DNA of 64,000 nucleotides from contig NC_067477.1 of NCBI RefSeq assembly GCF_947179515.1, positions 72,650,644-72,714,643 on the forward strand. Direction: 5' to 3'. Positions 37,960 to 49,815 of the stretch are shown in pieces. Under the pieces are notes generated by a model. It had not been told where the DNA came from and did not search any database. It saw nothing but the letters and a program-made list of their open reading frames with translations. The number at the start of each line of letters is the position of its first letter. Positions within the stretch are counted from its first letter, which is position 1. This stretch comes from Apodemus sylvaticus (Eukaryota; Chordata; Mammalia; Rodentia; Muridae). Both the position numbers and the translations under genes were made by a program.

Positions 37960-38530
37960 TTTTGTTGAGGGGAAATATCAAAAAATTCGAACTGGCAGGT
38001 TCCCATGCTGTGCCTCTGCCCCAGCGGCCTGGGTGGGCATGCACTGGTGGACAATGGCCAACCTCTTTTTATCTCAAGGAGATTCTAACTCTGAACTCCA
38101 CAATCTCTCCACCTAGGCACCACGCCAGCCCTGTGCTTCAAATCCCCCACAGCCTTTGTGGAGCACCTCAGGCAAACCCATGCTTGGCCACCACACCTTT
38201 CTCTCTTGAACCAGAAGAGTGGTTGAAGGAAAACACAACACAAATGTAGCTCAGAAACACTGGTAACTCAATCTGTGAGTGTAACAACTAAAACCTAATC
38301 TTGTAAGCCTTATAAAAATTTGATCCTTCTGATGGTGGATCCTCCATGATACTAGGAAACTCTCACAGCTACATCCTAACCTTCTGCTGTCCCAGTTCCG
38401 AAAGGACCTAACTATCTCCTACTTCCTCTCTCCTTCCATCCAACCCGGAAGTTCTGCCTGCTTGCCCAGTGATTGGCTCTTCTATTCATTAGGGGACTGG
38501 TTCACAAGAATAGCACCAGGCCCAAGCACA
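37960..38530 (+). mobile_element. Possible solo LTR or LTR-derived repeat, family unassigned
   Basis: A GC-richer island in AT-rich DNA with promoter-like pieces in order: cttataaaaatttg (TATA-like, about 38309), ggaggatcc-type sequence, ccaacccggaagttctgcc (an ETS-like ccggaag, about 38440), and gtgattggctcttct (inverted CCAAT box, about 38469). The texture matches U3 regions of murine endogenous retroviral LTRs, and the phrase order feels like a multicopy repeat, but I cannot name it. The 122-codon frame over 37881-38249 has no gag, pol or env motif. Orientation and boundaries are uncertain, and I saw no TG...CA ends or target duplication. Confidence 0.35.
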
Positions 38531-41500
38531 ACAAGTTTATTGTATATAATTCCATGTACATATAACAATGTCACTAATAGTTAGGAATACTTAAGTCAAA
38601 ATCAATATCATTTCAACAAATCTCATTGTTTCATGGATGCCTTTATTCATTGAAATCTTTTCTTGAAAGTGGTTCTGCTGACTTAGAAGACAGTGTTGCA
38701 TATTGATGTCATACATTGCGCTTCTATAATGCAACTGGTTCTTTAAGCTGAGAAGCCATAGTGGGATAGTGGACAATATTGTGTCATAAAATTGGTAATA
38801 TTTGCTCTCTCTTGGCAGGCTACATGTTGATGTGTCTATAACTCTGATATCTGATAGTATAGTGATGTGGGAAAAAAGAGAAAAATTTCCCAGTATTTCT
38901 GAATAGATAAACAATAGTTCTGTCCTCCCTGCACTAGCCATTGAATTATGATTGGTTTATGCCAGACCTTACCACTCCCCCCATTCTTAGTTCAATGATC
39001 CTTCACATCTTTACATATTTGAAGTCCACTGCTCCCATAGTATTGTACTTGGTGTCAGCTCTTCCACAAACTTTTCAATACATACAATTGCTTATTTTTT
39101 GAAACTTCACAATAGTATTCCAAAATTCTTAATCAGTTCTTGGATGGATTTGTCTCTAAAATAGATATGAAAATGTGTAAATCTTACATTCCTATTTTAT
39201 GAATAGCTCATAGTCAAAGATGATATGTTCTTTATTTATGGCATGCTTATTTTGAGTGTTAAACTTAAAGGATCAACTTTCTGTATGAATTGTGACTACA
39301 TTATTTGGTTTTCTGAGGTTGAAACCTTCTTGGAAGGTTGGAAGAAACTCCACTTTCCATGATGTATATTTTTCCCTTACATACTGCTTTTATGAATTTG
39401 CCAATACTTGCTTATAAACACTTATGATGATGAAACTTGTCTTTGTGCACAGTGCTCATTTAATTTTAGTAGCAGGGTCACAGAATTGTATTGTACATAA
39501 TGACTTTGAACATTTCCTTCTATCTTTAGTGTCCTTTTGTAATTCATAAAGATATATTAATAGCCTATTCCATGAAGATTGGTTCTTTTATTTATTTTTT
39601 TTACTTTCTTAATGAAAGCTTTAGTTTTGTCATTTGTCTATTTTCTTGTTATCTATTGCTCCCAGAATCAAATCCATACCCACAGGATAATGAACCTATC
39701 TTTATTTTAAGCATAGACATAATATTCTCTAATTTATCTCTTGTTTTTTAATTTTTTTAAAGATTTATCATTATTCCATTCAGAACAGTGTGTTCTGGGA
39801 GGAGTGAGATTTACATTTATATTTGTGGTCACTTTCATTTGTTTCTTGCTGGTGGAGTTTTTCAAGTGCCTGCCAGTTCCTGGTTATCTTTTCATGTGTA
39901 AATGAGGTTCTAGGTTGAACACTTCTGGTATCTGAAACAGAGTTTCAAGATATCTGTAGACAGCAGAGCAGATGCTAATGGAAAATGAAAGCCTTTCATG
40001 TCATTTCACACTTCTTACTCTACAGTTATGAGAACAACCAGGCCCAGGGCAGTTTGAGTGAAACGAGAGAGGGTAAAAATGATCTATCTTTTCCTCCCAC
40101 TCCAAAAATATTTTGTTCTTAAGACTGACAGAAATTCGTGGCGAACTAGCTCCCTTATCTTTGTTTGAGGTTGAAAAACCTATACAATTTCAATGGTGTA
40201 AGTTAAATTTTCTTTGCTTTCCTTAATGATTCAGAGATACCAGTCATTCTAACACACACATGAAGTTCCCATTTAAGTTTATACACACAAATCTAGGTTT
40301 TTTGCTCATTCGGAGGAAGTTAAGCAGTGTTTATATTCTTGTTTTCTTTGAAATAGACTTATTAACTACTTTCTAAATTTGTTGATGTAAAGTTTGGCTC
40401 ATGGGACATGTACAAAGAGGGACTTATTAAATGCATGACAATTTTATATAGAAATTAAGGAAAACAATGATTCTGATTTAATTCCTAAGCTGTTTTGAAC
40501 AGATACAAATTAGAGCTGACACTAGTGAAGAAGTCACACCATATGGAACGTTCTTGTCAGAGAGGTAAGCAGCACATTATGGCATGTGGCGCGCAGGCAC
40601 TTTTCTTTTGTCTTTTCATTGTCAATACAGGAAGGGACTTAGGAGGAGGCTATACAGTTCCCCTGACATCACTACAACTCATCTTCTGATGACTGTGAAT
40701 GTGGCTCAACAGGACAACTGTCAGGCCTTTTCCTGCATTTCTCTCTTGCCAGTTCTCTGTGAGGTTCTGTACAACCCACACTGTGTCTCTAGTGATTCAT
40801 AGTGACTGTAGTCGAGTTGTTAGAGCTCTCCTTGAGTACAGGTTGATTATGGGCAATCTGGCATGCAATTAGCCTTAAACTATTAGATCCCTTTTTTGGC
40901 TTCTAACCAATCTGTTCCACTGAGATGAGATCTCTTCTAGTAAGCTCTCAAGTCTTCAAAAAAGCCACTGACATCTAGATCATGATTACTATCAGATATG
41001 ATATTTCCTTTTTTATAGTTGTATGTTCTTTTTATCTTATTGTTTACTCTTAAACTTCAGGTAACCAAAAGTGTGTTTCCTAGGCATTTCTAAAATAAAA
41101 GGGGGGAGGGAATTAACCATCACAGAGTGCAGTCAGTTTGCCTTGCCAAAGTTAAAACCAAACACAAGAAATAATTTAAAAAAATAGTGAATAAGCACGT
41201 TTTTGCCTTTACAAACTAGGAAAGATGGATAGAAATGTGTGTTTTATCTTTTATAATGTGTAAAATATCATACACATATCTATTTTATGTGTAAAGTATC
41301 TAAAAGAGAAAATGTCTCAAGGAGAAAATATCTTGTTCTAGAACCTCTCTTTTCTAAAAATGAAGTTAATTGTCAAAGTCACATGAGACTAATAGTCAAG
41401 GAATGAGTTCATTTAATGAAGGTTTGTTTGCATACTACAGGTCGAGAATTCTGTAACTTTCCTCATTTTATCTTCTAATTCCATATTAAACCTGAAAACT

Positions 41501-44500
41501 ATTCTCCCTTAAATACATTTCTGATATGAACATTACTAATTTAAAAAGAAAATAAGTCAGGCTCTTAAGTCTACAGGCTAACCTATATTAAAGTGGTCAA
41601 AGATGGGGGTGGGCAAGAAGCAAGCATGGACACATGGCACATGGAAGACATCTGAGTGGAGCCGAAAACAGAGACTAAACGGCATTGCTATCAGAGCTTC
41701 TTCTCTTTTATTCAGTCTAATATTAACAGCGCTGCCTATGTTCTTGAAGAATTTCCCACCATAAATTAATCATTTCTGCAGAAGTTATCATATACCCACA
41801 CAAAAGTAGACTTAATTAATCCTCAAGATATTTCTTACTCCAATCACGCTGACGATTGAAATTAAGTAGGACGTGTCACTGTTTATCAGATGAAAATGCC
41901 CACCTGCCTTCCATCCATCATCCCTGATATCTTTCCTAAACACAAATTCAAGAAGCCATTGACTTCATAAAACATTCAGTGGCCTCCCACAACTGAGACT
42001 CTTTGAAATGTCCTCTGTGCCTCTGCACAGGTATCAGGAACATACAGCTAATTGACCATGAGCAGTAACTCTGAATTTGTCAGTCAACCTAAATCTACCC
42101 TTCCTTAAGAGGTTTCCCTTGCTATTTAATCACAACAATGGAGATATTAATACAAATCCTTGAAGAAAAGAATGTAGCATGCAAACAAACCTTCATACAT
42201 AGTAATAGTTTACAAATGTTAGCATTTATCAGTATCAAATAATCAAACTGTTATGTTTGCCTCTCGCCATCTCTGACCATACAAAGCAAATGACTTTAAT
42301 ATAACATTGTCATCTAGTGAGAATTTGCTTTTTATTGATAAATTGTATCTTGTTTGTTCTATTTTAATCCCCCTATTTTCACCTTGGTTAATATGATTAT
42401 TTTTGTTATTATTGAAGCAGAGTCCCAACAACAGAAACAGGAGTTTAAACCATAAATAAAGATTTCAATAAAGGCAAAGAATAGAAAGGTTACAAAAGCC
42501 TCCATTTTGAGCAGTGCATTTACCCATATTGCTATGATCTTAATTATAAAGTGAACTCCCAGGATTCATTTGTGATCAAACTCAACATTAAAAATAGCAC
42601 CAACAACTTTTTGCTGATTGTCTTTGGCCCAGACTTTTTTCAAGAATGGTTGAGTCTGGTAGTATAATTATAGTTCTGACTAAGTAACTCAATTGATAAC
42701 ATAATGCACTAGATGAAGACAGGGAGGGGAGGTTTTTTAATACATTTTTGGAGTCTTTCTAATGACGCTCTGTTTTTCATCTCCAGAGACACCTAGTCCT
42801 TCCTAGAAACTTGACTGTCACTGTAGTACCTGCAGAGTGATACCACTAACAGACCTGGCTGCGTGTTTCCGAGCAAGAACAGCTGTGCAACAGACTGTCT
42901 GCACAGTCCCCATTTCGAGATGCAGCTCAGATCCCTGACACTGAGGCAGCACCGCACCAGCTGGCTCTGCTCGGCGCACTGCTATTCCTGGATGATTTAC
43001 CTGTTCTCGGTCCTGTCACCTTGCTGTTGCTGCCATCTAATTAAAATCCTCGTTCCTGGATTCACTGTGCTACAAATTTGCAATGCTCTCTGTGTTCTTC
43101 CTGAGCCTAAACTGGCCATTTTTACTTTTATGATACATGATTTATTTTTAAATTTATACAAGATGCTTGATTATTTATTTGTGGTATATTTTAGCTCTCT
43201 TGTGGAGTCTCGATCGGAGTAATCCTCTTCTAATGTATTCATATAGCGTAAAGACCTAAATTTCCTAATCAAAATCATGTCAGCAAAAGTAGAGCTGCTC
43301 TTGGGATAACATTTTAGTCTAGAAAATGATTTTCCTTTAAAAAGGATTCAATGGACATGATGGCATAAAAAGAAGTGGCAAAATTACACACAATCAGTTC
43401 ACATAATCAAAACAGCAATGTTTTGTATTCAGTAAGGATTTCTTTTCTACTGTAATAAATGGAACAAAATAGTCTTTTTGGAAATCTGCAACTGTGTTAC
43501 GGCTACAAATGCAGTATGACTAGCTTTCTATAGAATTAAGGAAGTGGATTTTCAAAACTTCAGAACAAAGTGTCCCTTTGAGAGATGATCCCAAAATATG
43601 TGGTTAGATAATATCTTATCACTGACAAAAATGCTTGACTTAAAAGTTATTAGAGGCTCTATTAAACTAACACGTGTTTATTTTAAAAATAACACAGTTT
43701 ATGGAAGAAAATGAGTTTCATTTTAATCATAAGTTCATCAAAATGAGATAATGTATGACCTTAAGGAGTATTTCTGGATTACCAAGGAAAGCTGTTCCCG
43801 TTTTTTAAGTTGCATAGATGTCCTTTATGCATATGTAATTCAGAATGGTATTTTTCATCTATTTTATAAGGTGAGGTGAATTTCTCAGAAATATTCTATT
43901 TCTGTGAAAAGAGGGATCATGTATGGCATATTTTTATGACTCCATAATGTCTCTATTTTATAAAAATAATTAACTTCATGTAAACTGAGTGAGCATCAGT
44001 GATTGCTGTTCGGGCCAAAAGATTAAGGAAACTTCCTTTTTAAGAAGTAAAATGATAGTCATTTCTATATCTAAGAGGCAATAACTAAATCAGTTAACGT
44101 GAACTAGAGTGCATAGATACAATGAATAGCCTGCTTTTTTAATTAAAAAACTCTTTTGATTTATAATCACAAATTAACATATGAAACTATCCTCCTTACA
44201 TAATTACTTCCTACTAAGTAATCATATGAGACTTTGGTCTTTTCTACAGTTTTTTACAAGAGAGGAACTTGATTTATGTTGTACATCCCCGTCAGTCTTC
44301 ATGGTGAACTACAGACTCTTCTGTGATCTTTAAAACAATGATTTTAGCACCACAGTAACTAAGCTACATTAGGAGAGTCAAAGAACTACAGCAGAGCTGG
44401 CGTTGACAAAGCATTGATGGCATCTCTTGGTTGTTAGGGTGCCTCAGTCATATAAGCTGAATTATCCTCAACCCAGGACTAGGCATGCCACATCTACCTA

Positions 44501-44704
44501 CAGAATATTTTCTCCATAAGCCCCAAAGCCACCAATATACTTCAGAACTCCATTGGGAAGTAAGATATTTTCTAAGAGACATTTGCTGAGCTTCCCATTT
44601 CTCAGAAGCTCTTTCTTCCAATTTCAACCTACAGATATGTCAAGAAAATAAGACTATCCCCTTTGTTGAAACAAACTTCCAAGATTCATAGTAGCTTGCA
44701 TATT
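38531..44704. other. Unique sequence, no gene seen
   Basis: Largely AT-rich. No SINE or L1 piece is convincing. Frames of 116-119 codons (38591-38941 minus, 42863-43222 plus) lack motifs. A small GC- and CpG-enriched patch at 42850-43060 contrasts with its surroundings and is discussed as a finding. Confidence 0.45.
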
Positions 44705-44883
44705 ACAAACTGAATAAATGACTCAGGGGTTAAAAGCACCTGCTGTTCATGTCATGAACCAGAGTTTAGTTCCCAGCACAACCCTCTATAACTACAGTTT
44801 CAGGATATCTGGTTCTCTAATCTGTCTTCTACCAGAATCATACAAGCACATAGTATGTTACATACATACAAAACACTCATACC
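44705..44883 (+). mobile_element. B3 SINE, sense
   Basis: aaatgactcaggggttaaaa, gcacctgctgttc, gagtttagttcccagcac, actacagtttcaggatatc and atacaaaacactcatac follow the B3 consensus from the tRNA-like head to the tail. Diverged but in the correct order. Confidence 0.75.
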
Positions 44884-45048
44884 ATTTATTGCATGCATAT
44901 CTGGTGCCTGCAGACATAATTAACACCACTGGATTCCCTGAACCAGATTTACAAGCAGTTCTAAGCACTATGTTCCTGGGAATCAAAACCAGGTACTCTG
45001 CAATTGCAGTAACTCTTCTTATTATTAAGCTATCTTTCCAATTCTCTA
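44884..45048 (-). mobile_element. B3 SINE, antisense
   Basis: atctggtgcctgcagac, gttcctgggaatcaaaacc, aggtactctgcaattgcag and attaagctatctttccaat follow the reverse complement of B3/B2. It abuts the sense copy tail-to-tail. Confidence 0.72.
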
Positions 45049-45460
45049 AAAATCTTAAAAGGACAAGTATATTTAATAAACTTTTATGATTAATTATAAA
45101 AATGTCTAAATTAACAGTTAAGTAAATATAAAGACATTTATTTTAGTTAAGTATACACTTAATTATAAACTTATGCATGAAATGTATTACATAATTAATT
45201 ACATTGTGTTTAAGGTAACTGTTTATATATATAATTATCTTAGACACCTGCATTTACTTTTAATTTCAGATTATCCACATTAATCTTCAAATAGTTGAGG
45301 ATATTTAAGCAAATCTGTATATAATATGATTAAATATAATTTTAAATTAAATGAAGATCAGCAAAAATCTAAATGAGAAATTTTTTTAAGATCAAAAAAG
45401 CTAAGACAAGCATAGATATAGCTACAGGTTCTTTAGTAGTTTATAGTAACAGGCAATAAC

Positions 45461-45508
<48 letters not shown>

Positions 45509-46974
45509 CAATTGCCCACCCAAAATATGACATAATTCTATAAGAAAACTGTATGCAGGACAGAGAAAAGGGTTCCATTGTAATGAGTACTGGTGATAAA
45601 TATACCATGACACAGAGCACAGGGTCTGTAGCATGATCATTCTGTTTGTAGTACTTTGTTGAGGCCAGCTCACACATCTTAACCGTGGGTTCTCTGGAAG
45701 GAGAGATGGGTAAAGGAACAGGCTGCAATTACATGGAGAGACACAAAACACATGGCTTTAGGTTCAAGTCTCCATCTTTAATGATCATGCCTCTCTCCCA
45801 AGAAACAAAGGCAGACCAAGCCCCTCCCCTGAAGGCTGGAAACTGGTTCTTCTTGTTCTTCAGGAGGTGGGTGGTCAGGTTGCTGGCTACTATTCTTGAG
45901 AGCAGTGGGCAGGGGGAAGTCACAGTACTTGATGTGAAAGATTTGTAGTACTTGATGCTGTATGGTCCTGACTTCTGGTATAGATGATGTACATGGCCTG
46001 CTTAGTTAATGGGAGATTACAGAACTAGACCTCTAGGAAGTCCTGTCTTGTGAGCATGGACCATTCTGGATGGAGGTGCTTTGCAACTTTACTTTCATCA
46101 CTATTCTTATGCACAAAACTATTTTTGAACATGATACAGTAATGAAGAAATTGTGATTTTTATTAAAGAAATAAAATTAAGTAATTTTATTTACCGCATA
46201 TTATTAGCAAAAGACTAAGTGACCTTAATTTCGACCTAGTACATCCCCATAAGACAATTCTCTCCCTGAAATATTTTTTCTCTCCCTTCATTCCCTGTTT
46301 TTCCCTTTCCTTCCTTCCTTACAATACACACAATATTCTGCTGTACAGTAAGAGAAATATGTTCCCATTTACATTACAAAGAACTTTTACATTTTTTGTA
46401 GATATACTGATATGGCTTTGTAATTATAGTTCTTGCTTTTGATTTAACAAATTATGTGAAAATCATAATCAATCCTCATTTCAAATGAACAGCTTACAAA
46501 CTGACATAAACTCTTTTTAAAGATGCCCTCGAAATATTGCAGGCACACATCAATGAATGCAGAGTGACAAACCTGCAGGCATGCAAACGACATGCTTAAA
46601 ATGAGTAAATAAAGGTTTTCCGAGGCTGAGTATAATTTTAGCCAAACTGCAAATATTAACGATTTAGTTGGAAGCATGCCTGACTCTTGGTCCATTTTCC
46701 CTTTTTATTATTAAGGTACCCAAAGATAAAAATCACACCATCTGATACCTAGAATTACCACTGAGTAAACTTTTGTACTACTGAAAATGTACATCAGGTG
46801 CTTGGGTAGAACTGCGGGGGAAGAAATGCCCTTGTCATCTGGCAGGGTTTAGAAGTATGCATGCTGCTTAGATTAGATATCGTTTTCTTCCAGAAAGAGA
46901 ATAACTTTAGTACAGGGGGAAACCCTGCATGAATTTGATTCTCCATCAGTTTTATAAGTTCAACCCAATGGATT
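45049..46974. other. Unique sequence with a CA microsatellite; no gene seen
   Basis: 45.05-45.45 kb is very AT-rich. The (CA)n run is listed separately. 45660-46080 is more GC-balanced and might be an unassigned LTR-like repeat, but no diagnostic ends are visible. A pyrimidine-rich stretch lies at 46268-46320. Confidence 0.45.
45463..45507. repeat. (CA)n microsatellite
   Basis: Uninterrupted CA repeat of 45 bp. Cys-Val repeat frames on the minus strand come from it. Confidence 0.97.
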
Positions 46975-47290
46975 TTGTATGTGTGTTTTTGTGTGTCTTG
47001 TATGCATGTATAGAGCTGTGCTTCTCATAGGGACTATATGAAGAAGAGAGGTCTATGTAAAGTGTCTACTTCTATTGTGATGGATCTTATTTTTTAGGAC
47101 AGGTTCTCTTACTCAACCTAGAGCTCACTATTTTGGCTAGACTGACTGATCAGTAAATTCCTCTCCCCAGGGCTATGGTGACAGGTATGTATAATCATAA
47201 CTGGCTTTCATGTGGCTTCTGGGTATCTGCACTCAAATACTTATGCTTGGACAGCTAGTACATTAGCCAGTCACTTGCAACCGAACCCAA
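46975..47290 (-). mobile_element. B4 (RSINE) SINE, antisense
   Basis: tttttaggacaggttctctt, acctagagctcactattttg, gctagactgactgatcag, atggtgacaggtatg, tggcttctgggtatctgcac and cagtcacttgcaaccgaacc follow the antisense B4 consensus in order. The T-rich left end corresponds to the SINE tail. Confidence 0.75.
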
Positions 47291-49124
47291 CAATTGCTAT
47301 TATATTTAGATCTCTCATTAATATTTAAAATCTATTTTGTTTACTACAGTTACAATCAACAAATGAGGAAAAACACTCCATGGTGTTCTTTAATGAACTA
47401 ATTGTAGATATCACTCCTTCAATGTTATAATTGGCATACAGTTTCAGCCCTCTCCTCTTATTTTTGTGGTAAGAGCATTAAAGGTTAAGAACAGGTGTTG
47501 GAAAGTAGCTTGTTAAAGTCCTTGTTTACAAACAAGAGTACTGGTCAGAAAGTGCAGGACACGGATAAGTGTGTATTCGTCTCCTGATACTTGTGCTTCA
47601 TTCCATTATGCAAATGGCACTAGAATAAAATGGTAAGTAGGCAGTAGTGGAAACCACCTTGAAATCAATTTGTCAATGATTACAAGGCTTTTATTTTCAC
47701 CTACTACATGCAAAGCAATAGGAACTGCATGTACAATACCTGTAATAATTACTACTTGAGGCTGATACAAAGATTACCTCATTTATGAGAAAATATTTTA
47801 CAATGAAGCAAAATTTGCCATTTGCTTTTATAGCAGAAATGAGATTGATGGCAAACTAAAGCATAAATCACATTTTAAATACAGAGAAAAAGAATTTCAG
47901 AACAATTCACTTAGAGGAATATTGCTTGTGGAATGTCCACATTCTTTCCAATAAAAGTCACTTGCTAAAAGTGACCAACGGTTTTTTTTTTCCACCACCT
48001 TGTGCTATCTCTGTAGCATCTGACTGTCACTTTAACTAACAGACGGGCAGCCTATTCATACTTTTATGTCTCTCGGTGCGCCACCTTCAATTCTTCTTTA
48101 TATACTTGCTTTTATCTAGGTGTCAGATTTTTTCTAAATGATAGATTCTAATCTTGCAAGAGCCAAAGATGAAACTCACGAAATGATGGATTTGATTTTC
48201 AGAGATGTGATGTAGTCAGGTGGCAGCTACTTGGAGATGAGCTTCCAGAGAAATTTAGAATTATGTGCCTGTTGCATTAACCCATAACCCCATGACTCCA
48301 AAAACTTACAGTTAAAATTATTTTTTTTAAAAAAATGTTTTTAAGTCCTTATCTTTCAGGTATCTGAGAATAACCCCAGATCTCAGAGTTTCAATGTCAG
48401 AATAAGAATTATGTCCTCAAATTCAACTCATCACTTTAAGTGTATGCAAATTAGCCACGTGTTTGGTCATTTTATTATAGTAATGTGCATATTCCATTTA
48501 TTTGAAACATTTAAGAAGGTAAATGACAATTGGATGAAGTTTCTATGGACTTTATACCCTAATGAAGGAAACAAGCACAGAGGTACTGAGATAGTGCCTC
48601 TGACCTTCTCTTGGTATTGTATAAGCTTTTGTAAGCCAGGAATCATGCCCAAAATGTGTTTTGAATTTATTTGAGACAGCATACTGTTCATCCAGCTGAA
48701 GTTCTGTGCATGACTGGTTAAGTTTCCCAAGAATTTGAAAGGACAATGGCTTAAGGCAGAAGAGCATTTGGGGGAAATCTCAAATTTTTCAGAGCGCAAT
48801 TTCACAAAAGTCTTTTCCTGCCGGACCATCCACTGGTATAAAATATAATTTTAATCAAGCATCTCAATTAACTATTGTAATGCCTTGTTGGGAATGTGAT
48901 ATGAGCCCAAAGATAGAGGTAAGGATTGTGTGAAACAACAGGTGCTCCAGCATTGTTCCACAGTGGCTAACCTTGTGCTGTTTGGAGCCTTCTTTATATT
49001 CCATTCATTCTGTATTTTTTATCATTTATTATTCATATCACCACTCTTAGGTCCAGAGTATATATCATGCACGGTTTTCTATTTGTAAGTGGTTTGTAAC
49101 ATTTACTTATAAAACTATTAAGAA
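47291..49124. other. Unique sequence, possible conserved non-coding DNA at 47.6-48.1 kb
   Basis: No interspersed repeat recognised. 47640-48080 has an enhancer-like texture (gtcaatgattacaaggc, aagattacctcatttatgag, aacggtttttttttcc) but nothing decisive. The overlapping opposite-strand frames at 48.4-48.8 kb are chance. Confidence 0.4.
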
Positions 49125-49329
49125 TGTCTTGGTTGTTTCTGGTTTTATCTTGCCAACTTGATACAAGCTGGAATCATCTGGGAAGAGAGGATTCTCAACT
49201 GAACAAATGCCTTCAAGAGATAACCCCTTAGAAAAGTCTACTGAGTATTTTCTGGATTGAGAGGGCTTTGTCCTCTCTGGATAGAGTCACCCATGGTCAG
49301 GGGTGAACTTGAGTAATAAATAGAAGTCG

Positions 49330-49496
49330 TGAGGAGTGTCTGTTCCTGTAACAATACACCATGACCAAAGCAAGTTATCAAATAAAGCATTTAATGTGGG
49401 GCTTGAGGCGCCAGAGGATTCGGGTTCATGATGGGGAACTTAGGAACAGGTAGACTGGCATCACACTGTAGCAGTGTAGACAGAGACAGAGAGAAA

Positions 49497-49577
<81 letters not shown>

Positions 49578-49582
49578 AGGGA

Positions 49583-49642
<60 letters not shown>

Positions 49643-49815
49643 GAGAGAGAACTTAGAATGGTATGGGCTTTTGAAACCTAAAAACTCAGCTCTCAGAGAC
49701 ACACCTCCTCCAGCAAGGACATACACCCCAATTAGTACCCCAAAATTATGTCAAGTGGAGACCAATCATTTAAATTTAAATATATGAGCCTCTGGGGCCA
49801 CTCTCATTCAACCAT
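49330..49815. mobile_element. Nested insertion carrying a CA/GA microsatellite, family unassigned
   Basis: Splits the left terminal unit of the composite. It begins tgtctgttcctgtaac, aatacaccatgaccaaagc and ends with gagacacacctcctccagc, ggccactctcattcaacc. Its first 40 bp resemble the reverse complement of the composite's own 3' terminus (ttggtcat...), suggesting a related repeat inserted in opposite orientation. The flanks tcgtgagg and tcatgaga could be an 8-bp duplication with two mismatches. Confidence 0.5.
49498..49650. repeat. (CA)n-(GA)n microsatellite with all-purine tract
   Basis: A short CA run (49498-49513) followed by GA and GGGA units. 49514-49639 is purine-only on the + strand (126 bp). 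Arg-Glu or Ser-Leu repeat frames derive from it. Confidence 0.97.

Noticed and set aside
49391..49787. 119- and 111-codon frames over the GA tract
   Set aside because: Low-complexity translation of a microsatellite inside a transposon.
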